This document shows positions 1-9,631 of a stretch of DNA of 64,000 nucleotides, in pieces; positions within the stretch are counted from its first letter, which is position 1; each line of letters starts with the position of its first letter. The notes under the pieces were generated by a model that saw nothing but the letters and a program-made list of their open reading frames with translations, was not told the origin of the DNA and did no database searches. The translations under genes were made by a program, and so were the position numbers. The stretch lies in contig CM054179.1 of assembly GCA_028829895.1 (NCBI GenBank), positions 46,191,891-46,255,890 on the forward strand, in the 5' to 3' direction. This DNA comes from Sinotaia quadrata. Lineage: Eukaryota; Mollusca; Gastropoda; Architaenioglossa; Viviparidae.

Positions 1-1064
1 TTACATAATGAGAAGAGAAGAGACGAGATGAAATGAGGAGAAATTGAAGAGAAGAAGGGAGAAGAGAGAACGTAACAAGAGTTGAGAAATTAGGCCTAAA
101 GAGAAACGCACGGGTGCGTGAAATTGTAGCAGCCATTGTAGCAGTGAAGACGGCCAGGTCGAGATGTCAATGGTGTTTTTGTGTATCATCAACCCCCCCC
201 CCCAGCACCAGAAGAAAGTGATGGTAACTATGTGAGCCCAGCACAAGAGAAAGTAATGAACTATGTAAGCAGAGAACAAGGAGAAAATAGCAATGTGAGT
301 AAAAGAAAATTCTAACTAATGTAGGAAATCTCAGAGCACATAAATATAAACTAAAACTTAAAACTAAAGCTTAGGAGTCTTAATTAAGCATTAAACCTAA
401 AATTAGAAATAAACCTTAAGTTTAAATCATTGTATATAAGTAAAGGATGGTTTTAAGATTAATGTAAGAAAATAGTGATGGAACTGTTTGAAGAGGATTT
501 GCAAGTCAAATGCCATTTGTTTATTGTTGAATTATTGAATTATTGAACTTTGATATAAGAGCAGTGGCGCCAGAACTTTGAAATAATGACTGTTATATTA
601 TGTTGTAAAAATGCTTAGGCAATTCGAGAAGTAGTACTGCATGAAGAAATTGAATTTTGTATTTCTTTTATTTTATTCATCATTCATCATTTTTTTTCTT
701 TCTTCCCCGTTACCCATGGGTGCGAGTGTAGATGGCTGACTGACTAACCAATGTGTGAGAGGAAACCCATGGACCAATAAATTTGAATTTGTACTCTGAC
801 ATTGAGGCTTTCTCCTGTCTATGGTTTCAAGAGTGGTTGTTGTTATACGTTGTGTCATCTGTGCCATCTACACTTCACCCTTACCCGTATGCAAGCACAC
901 ATGCAAACATGTCGGCTATATGTAACCTACACGCAGAATAAAATTTGAGCCAAACAACCATCTTGGTATTCTGTGTGCGGATTTGTAATACTCTTTGTGC
1001 AAGTCCTACGTGGTGTCGACAAACCACCACCCTCCCCTCGCAAGAGAGAAGGTGGGTGGTGACA
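1..1064 (+). mobile_element. Family-A LTR, left-truncated by the window edge
   Basis: This stretch is collinear with the distal half of the 2.3-kb LTR at 2665-9626 and with the reverse complements of 22958-25606 and 28076-30960. It shares the GAGAAGA-rich tract, the motif TGGCGCCAGAAC near 565, the polyadenylation hexamer AATAAA at 776-781 and the terminal GGTGGGTGGTGACA ending at 1064. The base after the end (TCAACAGTC) is not a primer-binding site, so this is either a solo LTR or the 3' LTR of an element lying to the left of the window. It carries the uninterrupted sequence around AATAAA and so represents the empty site for the hAT insertion seen in the next copy. Short ORFs inside are not conserved between copies and are not genes. 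Confidence 0.88.
776..781 (+). terminator. Polyadenylation signal of family-A LTR
   Basis: The hexamer AATAAA lies about 285 bp before the LTR end and is conserved in all four family-A copies (9335-9340 on plus; 23257-23262 and 28375-28380 on minus). Its position conservation is what supports it; use as a signal is inferred. Confidence 0.5.
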
Positions 1065-2009
1065 TCAACAGTCTTTTGTACATTAGCAACAAAGACACAA
1101 GTTATTGTCAATATTTATTATGTCAGTTCCACATGTCTAAGTAGAGGAACATTGTTTCTTCTTGAGTTAACCAGAGCACTTCTTTTCACTGTGTCAACTT
1201 CTTCAAACAGAACAATAAATGCAGATATGTCCAAAGAATTTTCTACACCAGAAATTGTTCAGATAGACGACATATCTTGCCACCATATAAGTAGATCATT
1301 GTGTGTTCTTGCACTTTACTGCAGTCAGTCATAACAGTTTATAACCAGTAAACCAGTAGATAGTTAATATATAAAAAGTATTCTTCCACCATCACCACTT
1401 TGGAAATTCAACAAACAGTTCTACAGACAGCCAGAAGGCAGAAGCAAAGACAAGCAACAACAATTAGAAAAACAATGGCAACAACAATATCAGAGCAAAC
1501 AATGGTCAACAATAACATTGAGATGGTTTGGGCTGTGCGTGAATATATCAGGTGTGCGTGCCAACTAATTACAGATTTGGTGTGGTAGTAGCCTGGACTC
1601 TATATCCTTCCATCTTCCAGAGCATTAAATGAAGGCTTCTATTGCTGCAAGACCGCCAAGCTCAGAGAAAAGGAAAACTACAGATCAAAGCAACAGAGAA
1701 TAAAAAGACAGTGAAATTCACCAGCAACGTTTTATTAGAGCTCTAGCCCCATGTGATCATTGTGTGAAATCTGTGTAAGCTGGATGTGCTCCCACAATAG
1801 TCAATCACACACACCACATTAACCAAAACCACCACTCCACAAAATATACCAACAGAGCATACACTATCAATTTTGGCCCAACCATGTTACTAAAGCATAA
1901 TAAAAATATTTATAAAAACATAGACCGAGATACATAGACTGTTCAGTCCAATTAATAGTGTAAAATAAATGACCTTGTGTGCCAACGCCACTTAGTTAAT
2001 GATTATGAT
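1065..2009. other. Unassigned sequence between repeats
   Basis: No ORF with recognisable motifs on either strand. CAA-rich around 1400-1510. It may be old transposon sequence, but nothing in it can be named. Confidence 0.5.
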
Positions 2010-2290
2010 TTTTATATAATTAATCTTTCATAACTAATTTCAAGTGATGAGAATCTTAATTTGTTATTAATAATTCTCCAGCAGATACCTCTCGTCTCTC
2101 CCACTTGGTGGATATGCAGGTGCTTTAAACATTCTCTCTCTTCCTCAACATTCAAAGACAAACATTTACCATCACACAATATTCCATAGGTGAAAAACTT
2201 CTTACTAAATGAGAAGACAAATTGAGCTGCAAAACAACACCAGAACAGGACTATTTTATATCCTGGATATTGCTTTTGATGAGTATTGAA
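2010..2290 (-). repeat. Family-R LTR fragment (3' part)
   Basis: The reverse complement aligns clearly with 45930-46235 and with the minus-strand fragment at 52521-52650: a shared GTGATGAGAATCTTAATTT core, then the AATAATTCTCCA stretch, the CACTTGG(T/C)GGATATGC block and the AAAGACAAACATTTAC block. Several copies of the same segment within 64 kb mark it as a dispersed repeat. No coding capacity is seen. Confidence 0.7.
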
Positions 2291-2664
2291 CCACAAAGCA
2301 ACACCAGATCAAAACAACCCACATGCCAAGGACCAGTTCAAGGGACCACGTGAGCATTGGCTAACGACATTCATTGGGTCCCAGATGACATATCAAATGG
2401 ACCTAAAGTTATGTATTTATAAAATCAATAACCTCACATTGTCAGTCAACGTACAATCGAACCCACTCAAACTTTTATCAAAGTACTTTTAGAGTTCACT
2501 CAGAAACATTCAGTGTTCCCTTATAAACTCATTTATAGTTAGCTCATACAAACGAACCCCAAACCTACTATAGTACCATAGGACACAAATCGAACAGTCT
2601 CTTATTACATCACATGGTCGTTATTATGTGCTATAAATATTTATAAACTCTACCTTTAACTGTT
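2291..2664. other. Unassigned spacer before solo LTR
   Basis: AT-rich, no recognisable gene. The last five bases (2660-2664, CTGTT) are the left target-site duplication of the LTR that follows. Confidence 0.5.
2660..2664 (+). repeat. Target-site duplication CTGTT, left copy
   Basis: CTGTT directly precedes TGTCAC at 2665 and recurs immediately after the LTR end at 9627-9631. A 5-bp duplication is typical of Ty3/Gypsy-type integrases. Confidence 0.85.
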
Positions 2665-4676
2665 TGTCACAGAAATGAGGGAAATATTAATTTTTTTCTC
2701 TCCCTCTAAGCTAACTCTAAACTATGAATGAAACAGCTAAGTTAATTAAAAGAGGGACAGGGGTGAAAATGACCATTTTGTCAACAACGCGAAAACTAAG
2801 TCAGAAACACTAGCTTTACGTTCGTGCCGGAGAATGGGGAAAAGTATAATTAACTTGAGGGAGGACCGCTAGCTGACCTTGCAGGGTCAGGACACCACGC
2901 CCATAAATCTATGTCAGTGTACCAAGTCCCACAGTCGTTGGACCACAATTTTGTCCATGAAAAGGCAAGCTCTGAGTTTTGGAAATGTAAACAACTTTTT
3001 AGAATCACCACTATATGATGTTTGGTAGTAGGTTGATATTGTGTTGTGAAATTACTTATGAACTAGAATTTGAGTTATTTGGAAAGTTAATATTTGTATT
3101 ACTAAGTTAGAAAGGTTGGTTTGTGTGTACAACCATTTCTTGCTGTGAGTTAAGGTATGGCTTGCTAGATGGCCATGAGTTACCATAGTAACTGTAATTT
3201 AAAATAAAATAGGAGTAGGATGGTTGCTCTGAGATGTTAGTGTGTGCTCTGAGTTAGCTAGGTAGGGCAAATGGATACGTAAATCACATGTGCCAGCAGG
3301 GAACTTGATACTGGCATTGGACAGCCAGGATGGTCAGAGAATATTCGTCAGCACATCCACCGTGCTGGTTGTACATGGGCAGTGCTGGATGGGGATAGCG
3401 TGTGTGCTGGAAAGGGGTGTGTTCCAGTCAGCTCAGAGAAAGTGATGTGCAAGAACTTTGTGTATAAAAGAGGATACAGAGCTAGAGATGAACGAGAAAC
3501 CTCGAGAATGTAGCGTCTTGTAGAGAGATGGAGGTACTTTCTCCCTGCTTGTTTGTATCAGGATTCTCTACATTCTGCGAGGCAAACAGAAAGAGAGTTC
3601 CTGAACACTGTAACAGAGTGCCAGATGTCTACCCGGCTGTATATGGAAAGTGCGCCGTCAAGGCCGCTGCAGTTCAAGATGGGCCAAATCAAACCAGATA
3701 GCCATCTTGGGTTTTCAAAGACTCTGTGCAAAGACCGCGGGTGATCGATTATTTTCCATGCAGAGGTAGATTCCTGATGGAAGTCTAATGTCATTAGGCG
3801 CTGGGAGATGTTACAGAACGAGATGTTACATAATGGTAGTAACTATCGTTGGAAGCAGTAGCGGTCATGCATGTGGCATACCGCCGAACAACGGCAAGGT
3901 TGGCCGTTAGGTAAAGAGAAGAGAAGAGATGAGAAACGAAGTTAAGAGAAGATGAGAAACGCAATGAAATGAGGAGAAATTGAAGAGAAGAAGAGAGAAG
4001 AGAGAATGTAATGAGAGTTGAGAAATTAGGCCTAACGAGAAGCGCACGGGAGCGTGAAATTGTAACAGCCCCCATAGCAGTGAAGACGGCTGTGTCGAGA
4101 TGTCGACGATGTTTTTGTGTATCATCAAAACCCCCCCTGCACCAGAAGAAAGTGTAACTATGTGAGCCCAGCACAAGAGAAAGTAACGATGATTGTAAGC
4201 AGAGAAGAAGAAGAAAGTTATGATAACTTTGTGAGCAGAGAACAAGAAGAAAATGACGTTACATATGTGAGTAAAAGAAAATTCTAATTAGGGAAATCTC
4301 AGATCACATAAATATAAACTAAAACTTAAAACTAAAGCGTAGGAATCTTAAACATTAAACCTAAAATTAGAAATAAACCTTAATATAAGATAATGTTGAT
4401 GGAACTGTTGAAGACTTGCAAGTCAAATGACATTTGTTTACTATTGAATTATGGAATTTTGATATGGGAGCAGTGGCTCCAGAACTTATAAATAATGATT
4501 GCTATTTTATGATAAATAATGCTTAAATGTATTTAGAAGTAGTACTGCATGGAGAAATGGAATTTCGTATTTCTATTATTGTATTCATCATTCATCATTT
4601 TTTCTTTCTTTCTTCCCCCTTACCCATGGGTGTGAGTGTGGATGGCTGACTGACTAACCAACGTGTGAGAGAAAAC

Positions 4677-4684
4677 CCATAGAC
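4677..4684 (+). repeat. hAT target-site duplication, left copy
   Basis: CCATAGAC at 4677-4684 is repeated exactly at 9326-9333. Eight base pairs is the diagnostic length for hAT transposons. The other family-A copies carry this sequence once, as (C)CAT(A/G)GAC, confirming the empty site. Confidence 0.96.
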
Positions 4685-4700
4685 CAGGGGTCGGGAACCT
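4685..4700 (+). repeat. hAT terminal inverted repeat, left
   Basis: CAGGGGTCGGGAACCT, identical to the reverse complement of 9310-9325. CAGGGGTCGG starts are typical of Charlie-type hAT ends. Confidence 0.93.
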
Positions 4701-4899
4701 TTTTGTCTGAGAGAGCCATGGACCTAACATATTTTGAAAAGTAATTCTATGAGAGCCATACATTATGTTTAAAACTAAAAATTCAAGTAAATGTGTAATT
4801 TTGTGTAATTTTCACACTAAAAGTACAATAATTATGTCTCTAATTCTTTTTAATAACATTATTATGCTGTTGCTAATCAATAATGAGAATTTCTTCCCA

Positions 4900-6837
4900 T
4901 TAATGCGACTTCTGGTGCTGCATGGCTTTGCTGATGGCTTTGTAGTCTGGTTGATACGTGGTGAGGTTAAGCTTCATGCAGGCGTTGAGACTTCCATCCG
5001 TTAAACGTGATCGCAGGTTGGTCTTAATGTTCTTTAGATGTGAGAAAGACTGCTCGCATGTATACGTAGAGCCAAACATTGTCAGTACAGCAATACTCAC
5101 ACGCTGCAGTGTATGGTATGTGACGGGAAGCGCGTTCCAAGTTTTGACAATCAGCTGGTCTGCGTGTTGAAGTTTTTTAATTTCTGCCCACTTGTGTTGG
5201 CTCGCCAACTCTGCTTGCTGTCGTGCAAGTCTTTCCAAATCTTCATTCAGTGACTTGAACTTATTCACCCACATGTCTGAGGCCTTCAGGTCAGCAGCTT
5301 GGAGCTCAAAATCTCTGACGGAGACACCGGGGATGCAACTCAGGTCAGTGTTGTCCACTGCACACTCGTGTGGATGGGTGATGAACTTAAAAAGACGGGT
5401 GTGCTCGCGAAATTCTCCAAAGCGCGCTTTAAATGACTGCAGGAGATTAGATGTGAAGCCTGCTAGCTGCTGAAGATTAATATGTTGAGCAGGGTCACTT
5501 GATGTACACATATCTTTGAACTCTCCCAGTTTTTCAAAGTGTAGTAAACGACCTGTTTCAATGTCGGTGATGAAGAGTTCTAGCTTGTTTTCAAATGCAA
5601 ACACTGCTTGTTGCAGGGATAAGATTGTGTTTCCAACGCCTTGCATTTTCACATTGAGCTGATTTAGATGTTCAGTCATGTCTACGAGATAATAGAACTT
5701 CAGAAGCCACTCAGTGTCAGATAACTCGGGATGCTCGACATTCTTCATTTCAAGAAAAGTCCGGATTTCGCTCAGACAAGCCGCAAATCGGCTGAGCACC
5801 TTCCCCCTTGACAACCAATGCACGTTGCTGTGCAGCAGCAGACCAGGATAATTATTCCCAACCTCATCAAGCAGTGTTTTGAACTGGCGATCATTTAATG
5901 CTCGGGCAACAATAAAGTTGACTACCCGAACCACCAGTGACATCACCTCACCAAGCTGTTCGCCACACATCTGAGCACAAAGCGCCTCTTGATGGAGGAT
6001 GCAATGAAAGCTTATGATGCGTCTGTTTTCATGCTCACAAAGAAGAGCGACAAATCCTCTGCTTTTCCCAACCATGCACGGAGCACAATCAGTGCACACC
6101 GAAACAAGTTTATTCATCGGTAGATTTTTTTCTTTAGCGAACTCAGTGAAGGACTCGAACAAATCCTGCCCTCTTGTTGTGCCTTTCATAGACAACACAG
6201 CAAGACTTTCCTCATGTAGTGTATCACCGACAACATACCTTGCAACCACGCTGAACTGGGATAAATTACTGACGTCTGTTGACTCATCCAAAGCGAGAGA
6301 AAAAAACGGTGCCGCATTTATGTCCTTGACTTGCATTGCCTCAATTTGATTTGACATCATGATGCTACGATCGTGAACAGTTCTTGCCAACAGAGGCATG
6401 TCTTTTATCCGTTTAATTATTTTGTCCTTATCCGAAAAGTCATCAAAAAGTTCATTGGCAACATCAAGCATGAATGCTTTGGCATACTCCCCATCTGTGA
6501 ATGGCTTTCCGTTTCTCACAATAGCTAAAGCGCCAGCAAAGCTAGCCGAATTCAAGTCACCTTGTTGGGTCCAAACACGGATTTGATGCTGACTAGCTTG
6601 CACTCTTGATAGCAGTTCTTGACATGCTTTCTTCCTGCTGTCTCCCGCAGGATATTTCGATGCAAATGTAGAATGGCGTGTCTCGAAGTGTCGCTTTACA
6701 TTTGACCGTTTCATAGATGCAATTTTATCACTGCATATTAGACACACTGCAGAACCCGTTCTCTCCACAAAGGCAAATTCCTCTGTCCATTCCTGCTGAA
6801 AAGTACGATACTCATTGTTTTTCTTTCTTTTAGCCAT
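4900..6837 (-). CDS. hAT transposase with BED-like zinc finger, 645 aa
   Basis: DNA transposase that would bind the ends of this element and excise and reinsert it in the nucleus. Residues count from the ATG at 6837 (MAKRKK); the frame is open for 69 more codons upstream but there only a GTG could start. Order: basic N-terminus; BED-like zinc finger with C32, C35, H50, H55; RNase H-like fold with the first catalytic Asp in LDESTD (D184), second in VCTDCAP (D250), the conserved HCILHQEAL (278-286) and W341 in HWLSRGKVL; C-terminal hAT dimerisation region with the catalytic Glu in TCEQSFSHL (E595). The length fits the family, the same one that gave rise to the C-terminus of vertebrate GTF2IRD2. 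No stop or frameshift is seen. Odd point: residue 251 is Cys where relatives usually have Gly (TDGAP). Activity is not shown by sequence. Confidence 0.94.
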   Translation of the reverse strand: MAKRKKNNEYRTFQQEWTEEFAFVERTGSAVCLICSDKIASMKRSNVKRHFETRHSTFASKYPAGDSRKKACQELLSRVQASQHQIRVWTQQGDLNSASFAGALAIVRNGKPFTDGEYAKAFMLDVANELFDDFSDKDKIIKRIKDMPLLARTVHDRSIMMSNQIEAMQVKDINAAPFFSLALDESTDVSNLSQFSVVARYVVGDTLHEESLAVLSMKGTTRGQDLFESFTEFAKEKNLPMNKLVSVCTDCAPCMVGKSRGFVALLCEHENRRIISFHCILHQEALCAQMCGEQLGEVMSLVVRVVNFIVARALNDRQFKTLLDEVGNNYPGLLLHSNVHWLSRGKVLSRFAACLSEIRTFLEMKNVEHPELSDTEWLLKFYYLVDMTEHLNQLNVKMQGVGNTILSLQQAVFAFENKLELFITDIETGRLLHFEKLGEFKDMCTSSDPAQHINLQQLAGFTSNLLQSFKARFGEFREHTRLFKFITHPHECAVDNTDLSCIPGVSVRDFELQAADLKASDMWVNKFKSLNEDLERLARQQAELASQHKWAEIKKLQHADQLIVKTWNALPVTYHTLQRVSIAVLTMFGSTYTCEQSFSHLKNIKTNLRSRLTDGSLNACMKLNLTTYQPDYKAISKAMQHQKSH

Positions 6838-7044
6838 CTTGTCAAAAGGGTTTCTAAAATTAGTTAGCTGACCACGCGATTTAAACGAAACTTTCTGATC
6901 CGACGACAATCTGTTGTGCGGACCCTTTTGCACATACACACATCGGCCACTATTTTCGAAAGCTATATATGGCAGCCCCAGTTGAACAATGTCAGATATA
7001 GACACAATGACATGTATTTTTGTCACTTTTCCATAGAAATCCAC

Positions 7045-7290
7045 GCTTTTAGTAAGGTTGGACTTCCACCAAGGAACAACTAGCAGTTGAAGTCTGAGTT
7101 ATAAAGTGAACTCAGGAACAGGCTGCAATGCATAGTTAATCATGTTTCAGACTCGTGTGACAATAATGATTTATATGGGCCTTTATATGGGCCTAATAAC
7201 AGCAGTGTTAATCATTCTTTACAATTTCCACTAACTTACAATTTACATTATGTGAAAATCCAAACATCTAAAATTCTAAATCTTTACAAT
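7045..7290. other. Non-coding interior of hAT, upstream of transposase
   Basis: Region 5' of the transposase ATG (minus strand), presumably containing its promoter. No specific motif can be defended. Confidence 0.4.
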
Positions 7291-7585
7291 ATATTTCTCC
7301 ATTAATCCAAAGTTGCTAGTAATACGATTTAACTAATGAATACGTGGCGGGTTTTGACTCTCCCGTGATAACAATTAATCAACGGTAGTTCAATTACATA
7401 CACGTGGTGTCCTCACCACTACTATAAATGTAATATCGCTGTGCCACTTAGCTTTGTAGAAAATATATTATCAATCAGCAATAAAATGCATAAGAAAATT
7501 CTACATACATTCACAATACAAAATATATAGAATTAATTCAACTCAACACAGAGAAATCAAGATATTACCACTATGTTGTGTTCTG
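7291..7585. repeat. Tandem duplication unit 1 inside hAT (about 295 bp)
   Basis: Starts ATATTTCTCC. The whole unit is repeated directly after it from 7586, with only scattered substitutions. The second unit is split by an insertion after its first 149 bp and resumes at 8764. Confidence 0.85.
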
Positions 7586-8910
7586 ATATTTCTCCATTAA
7601 TCCAAAGTTGCTAGTTATACAATTTAACTAATGAATACGTGGCGGGTTTTGACTCTCCCGTAATAACAATTAATCAACGGTAGTTCAATTGCATACACAT
7701 GGTGTCTTCACCACTACTACAAATGTAATATCACTGTTACATGCCAGCATTTATTTAAAGACCCTGCTCCAGAATTAAGATTTAGATTAATTAAATTTCA
7801 GGATTTAGATTAATTAAATCTTCTCGCTTATTCTGAAACAGGCTGGCTGCCCAGATTTATCCTTCAGTCTGACTAAATTTAACCTCGTAGTTAGGACACG
7901 AAATTCAGTGACAGATAAACCTGTGTGACTTCACATTCAATAGTTTGAATATAATAATGAAAATACAATCAACATCACGCTCATGCGTGTTACAATTAAA
8001 ATGCGACATTGCTTATGCAAGAGAATTTAAATTATTCAAAGAAAACATTTAGATTTTAGATTTTAGAAAGTGAATATGAATTAAAATCATGCACATACGC
8101 GTTACAAGTATAAACGCGATTATACACATTGTTTACAAACTTTACATCAAGGACTCTTTACATAAAAATAATCATATGAACGTGCACCAACGTTCTGTGG
8201 TTACAATTCCGTTAATTTAGCATTATAAACCATTGTCTCACAATTCGACAATTACTGTAAAGAATGTAATGTTTCTAGTTTAGCCATACTGTTACCAAGC
8301 CACGTGTCTAGAGAAGGTTGCAGTAAAGATATAATTTCTACATTAACAATCTTGCACATTCACACAATGATAACTTAAATAAAATGCAAGTTATAATTTA
8401 AGAAATCGATGTGTTTACCTTGTTCAATACACGAAGGTTATTGACACAGCGGGTTAGGCTTATTGGCTGATTGACTCGCGGAATAATTTGTGCCGCCGGA
8501 CAACGTTCCAAAGCGGTTGTTCCTCGCAGAGTACCGATTAACATTCAAACCTGGTTTATAAAGACTCGTGAATTCGGACAGAGAACCGTTATGTACGCAC
8601 GTAGCGCTTGGGTGGTCCAGCTGTGCGTGCAATGTCCGTAGAAAGGGTCAGCCATGCTGCGCGCTGACATGGTCGTAAACCACGGACCCTAAAAGTGCCA
8701 GCTATCGGAGACTGGCAAGTCCGAGGAAGTAAGTATAATTTGCCCCGACCCTATTACAATTGCTGTGCCACTTAGCTTTGTAGAAAATATATTATCAATC
8801 AGCAATAAAATGCACAAGAAAATTCTACATACATTCACAATACAAAATATATAGAATTAATTCAACTCAACACAGAGAAATCAAGATATTACCACTATGT
8901 TGTGTTCTGA
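7586..8910. repeat. Tandem duplication unit 2 inside hAT, split by an LTR-like insertion
   Basis: 7586-7734 matches 7291-7439 and 8759-8910 matches 7435-7585. The 1024 bp between have no counterpart in unit 1. Unit 1 therefore serves as the empty-site reference for the insertion. Confidence 0.85.
7735..8758 (-). mobile_element. Putative solo LTR nested in the hAT, 1024 bp
   Basis: Begins TGTTACATGCC and ends CCCTATTACA, so it has TG...CA ends, inserted into the second duplication unit. The empty site in unit 1 reads ATCGC. The flanks read ATCAC (7730-7734) on the left and ATTGC (8759-8763) on the right, each one transition from ATCGC at its CpG. This is what a 5-bp target duplication looks like after CpG decay on different strands in the two copies. 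No coding capacity. The orientation is a guess. The LTR identity is inferred from the ends and the duplication only. Confidence 0.6.
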
Positions 8911-9309
8911 TAGATCCGGTCCTAGTAATGAATGGACGCTCTAATTTTATCCATGTAAATCGAGTGCAATGCAGGTGTGCGTCTAACATGGCCCGTTCAT
9001 TCAGGGGTCTATAATGAATGAAAGTAGAGGTCAATTCACAACTTAGCGCTACGTCACATTATCTGAAAACAAGTGACCGTACATGGATAGTTAGTATCTG
9101 ACTTTTGATGCGACCTTCACCTCTGGTTTTAGCCTGTTTCTCTGAAGGAGTAAACAAGGTATTTCATCAGTCTCTAAGCCTAATCACTAACGGATGTCTC
9201 TTTATGGAGGCGTAAGACTGGGAAAGCTCAGTTTTTTTTTTTATAATCGAACATTTGTCTGAGAGCCAGTTGCAGCCATCAATAGAGCCACATATGGCTC
9301 GCGAGCCAT

Positions 9310-9325
9310 AGGTTCCCGACCCCTG
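9310..9325 (-). repeat. hAT terminal inverted repeat, right
   Basis: AGGTTCCCGACCCCTG, the reverse complement of 4685-4700. The first subterminal bases inside each end also contain copies of GAGCCAT(A/G)(T/G). Confidence 0.93.
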
Positions 9326-9334
9326 CCATAGACC

Positions 9335-9340
9335 AATAAA
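9335..9340 (+). terminator. Polyadenylation hexamer of the interrupted LTR
   Basis: AATAAA, one base beyond the right hAT target duplication; the hAT has separated it from all upstream LTR sequence. Confidence 0.45.
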
Positions 9341-9631
9341 TTTGATCTTGTACTCTGACATTGACTTTCTCCTGTCTATGGTTTTGAAAGAGTGGCTGTT
9401 GTTGTTATACGTTGTGTCGTCTGTGCCGTCTACACTTCACCCTTACCCTTATGCAAGCACACATGCAAACATGTCGGCAATACGTAACCTACACGCAGAA
9501 TAAAATTCAAGCCAGAAAACCATCTTGGTATTCTGTGTGCGGATTTGTAATAATATTTATGCAAGTCCTACGTGGAGTCGACAAGCCACCACCCTCCCCT
9601 TGCCGGAGAGGAGGTGGGCGGCGACACTGTT

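Larger units (their letters stand above)
4685..9325 (-). mobile_element. hAT (Charlie-like) DNA transposon, 4641 bp
   Basis: Terminal inverted repeats begin CAGGGGTCGGGAACCT at 4685; the right end gives the same 16 bases on the other strand (9310-9325), after which the match becomes imperfect. The 8-bp duplication CCATAGAC flanks the element. The transposase gene lies on the minus strand in the left half; the right half (about 7045-9290) is non-coding and contains a tandem duplication of about 295 bp and a 1024-bp LTR-like insertion. Intact ends plus an intact transposase suggest a fairly recent, possibly still active, copy. Confidence 0.95.
2665..9626 (+). mobile_element. Solo family-A LTR interrupted by a hAT transposon
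   Basis: Starts TGTCAC at 2665 and ends GGCGACA at 9626, flanked on both sides by CTGTT. Removing the hAT (4685-9325) and one copy of its 8-bp duplication leaves an LTR of 2313 bp. No primer-binding site or polypurine tract adjoins it, so it is a solo LTR, as left by recombination between the two LTRs of an element. It lacks the expanded tandem repeats of the 22958-30960 copies and also lacks their roughly 40-bp segment resembling an LTR/primer-site junction. ORFs within it, such as those around 3794-4245, come from its purine-rich tract and are not conserved between copies. Confidence 0.9.

Noticed and set aside
560..580. TGGCGCCAGAAC within family-A LTRs as a tRNA-Lys primer-binding site
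   Set aside because: It begins like a Lys primer site but diverges after about ten bases and lies in the middle of the LTR, far from its end. The true primer site of the element is the Trp-type one at 28056-28073.
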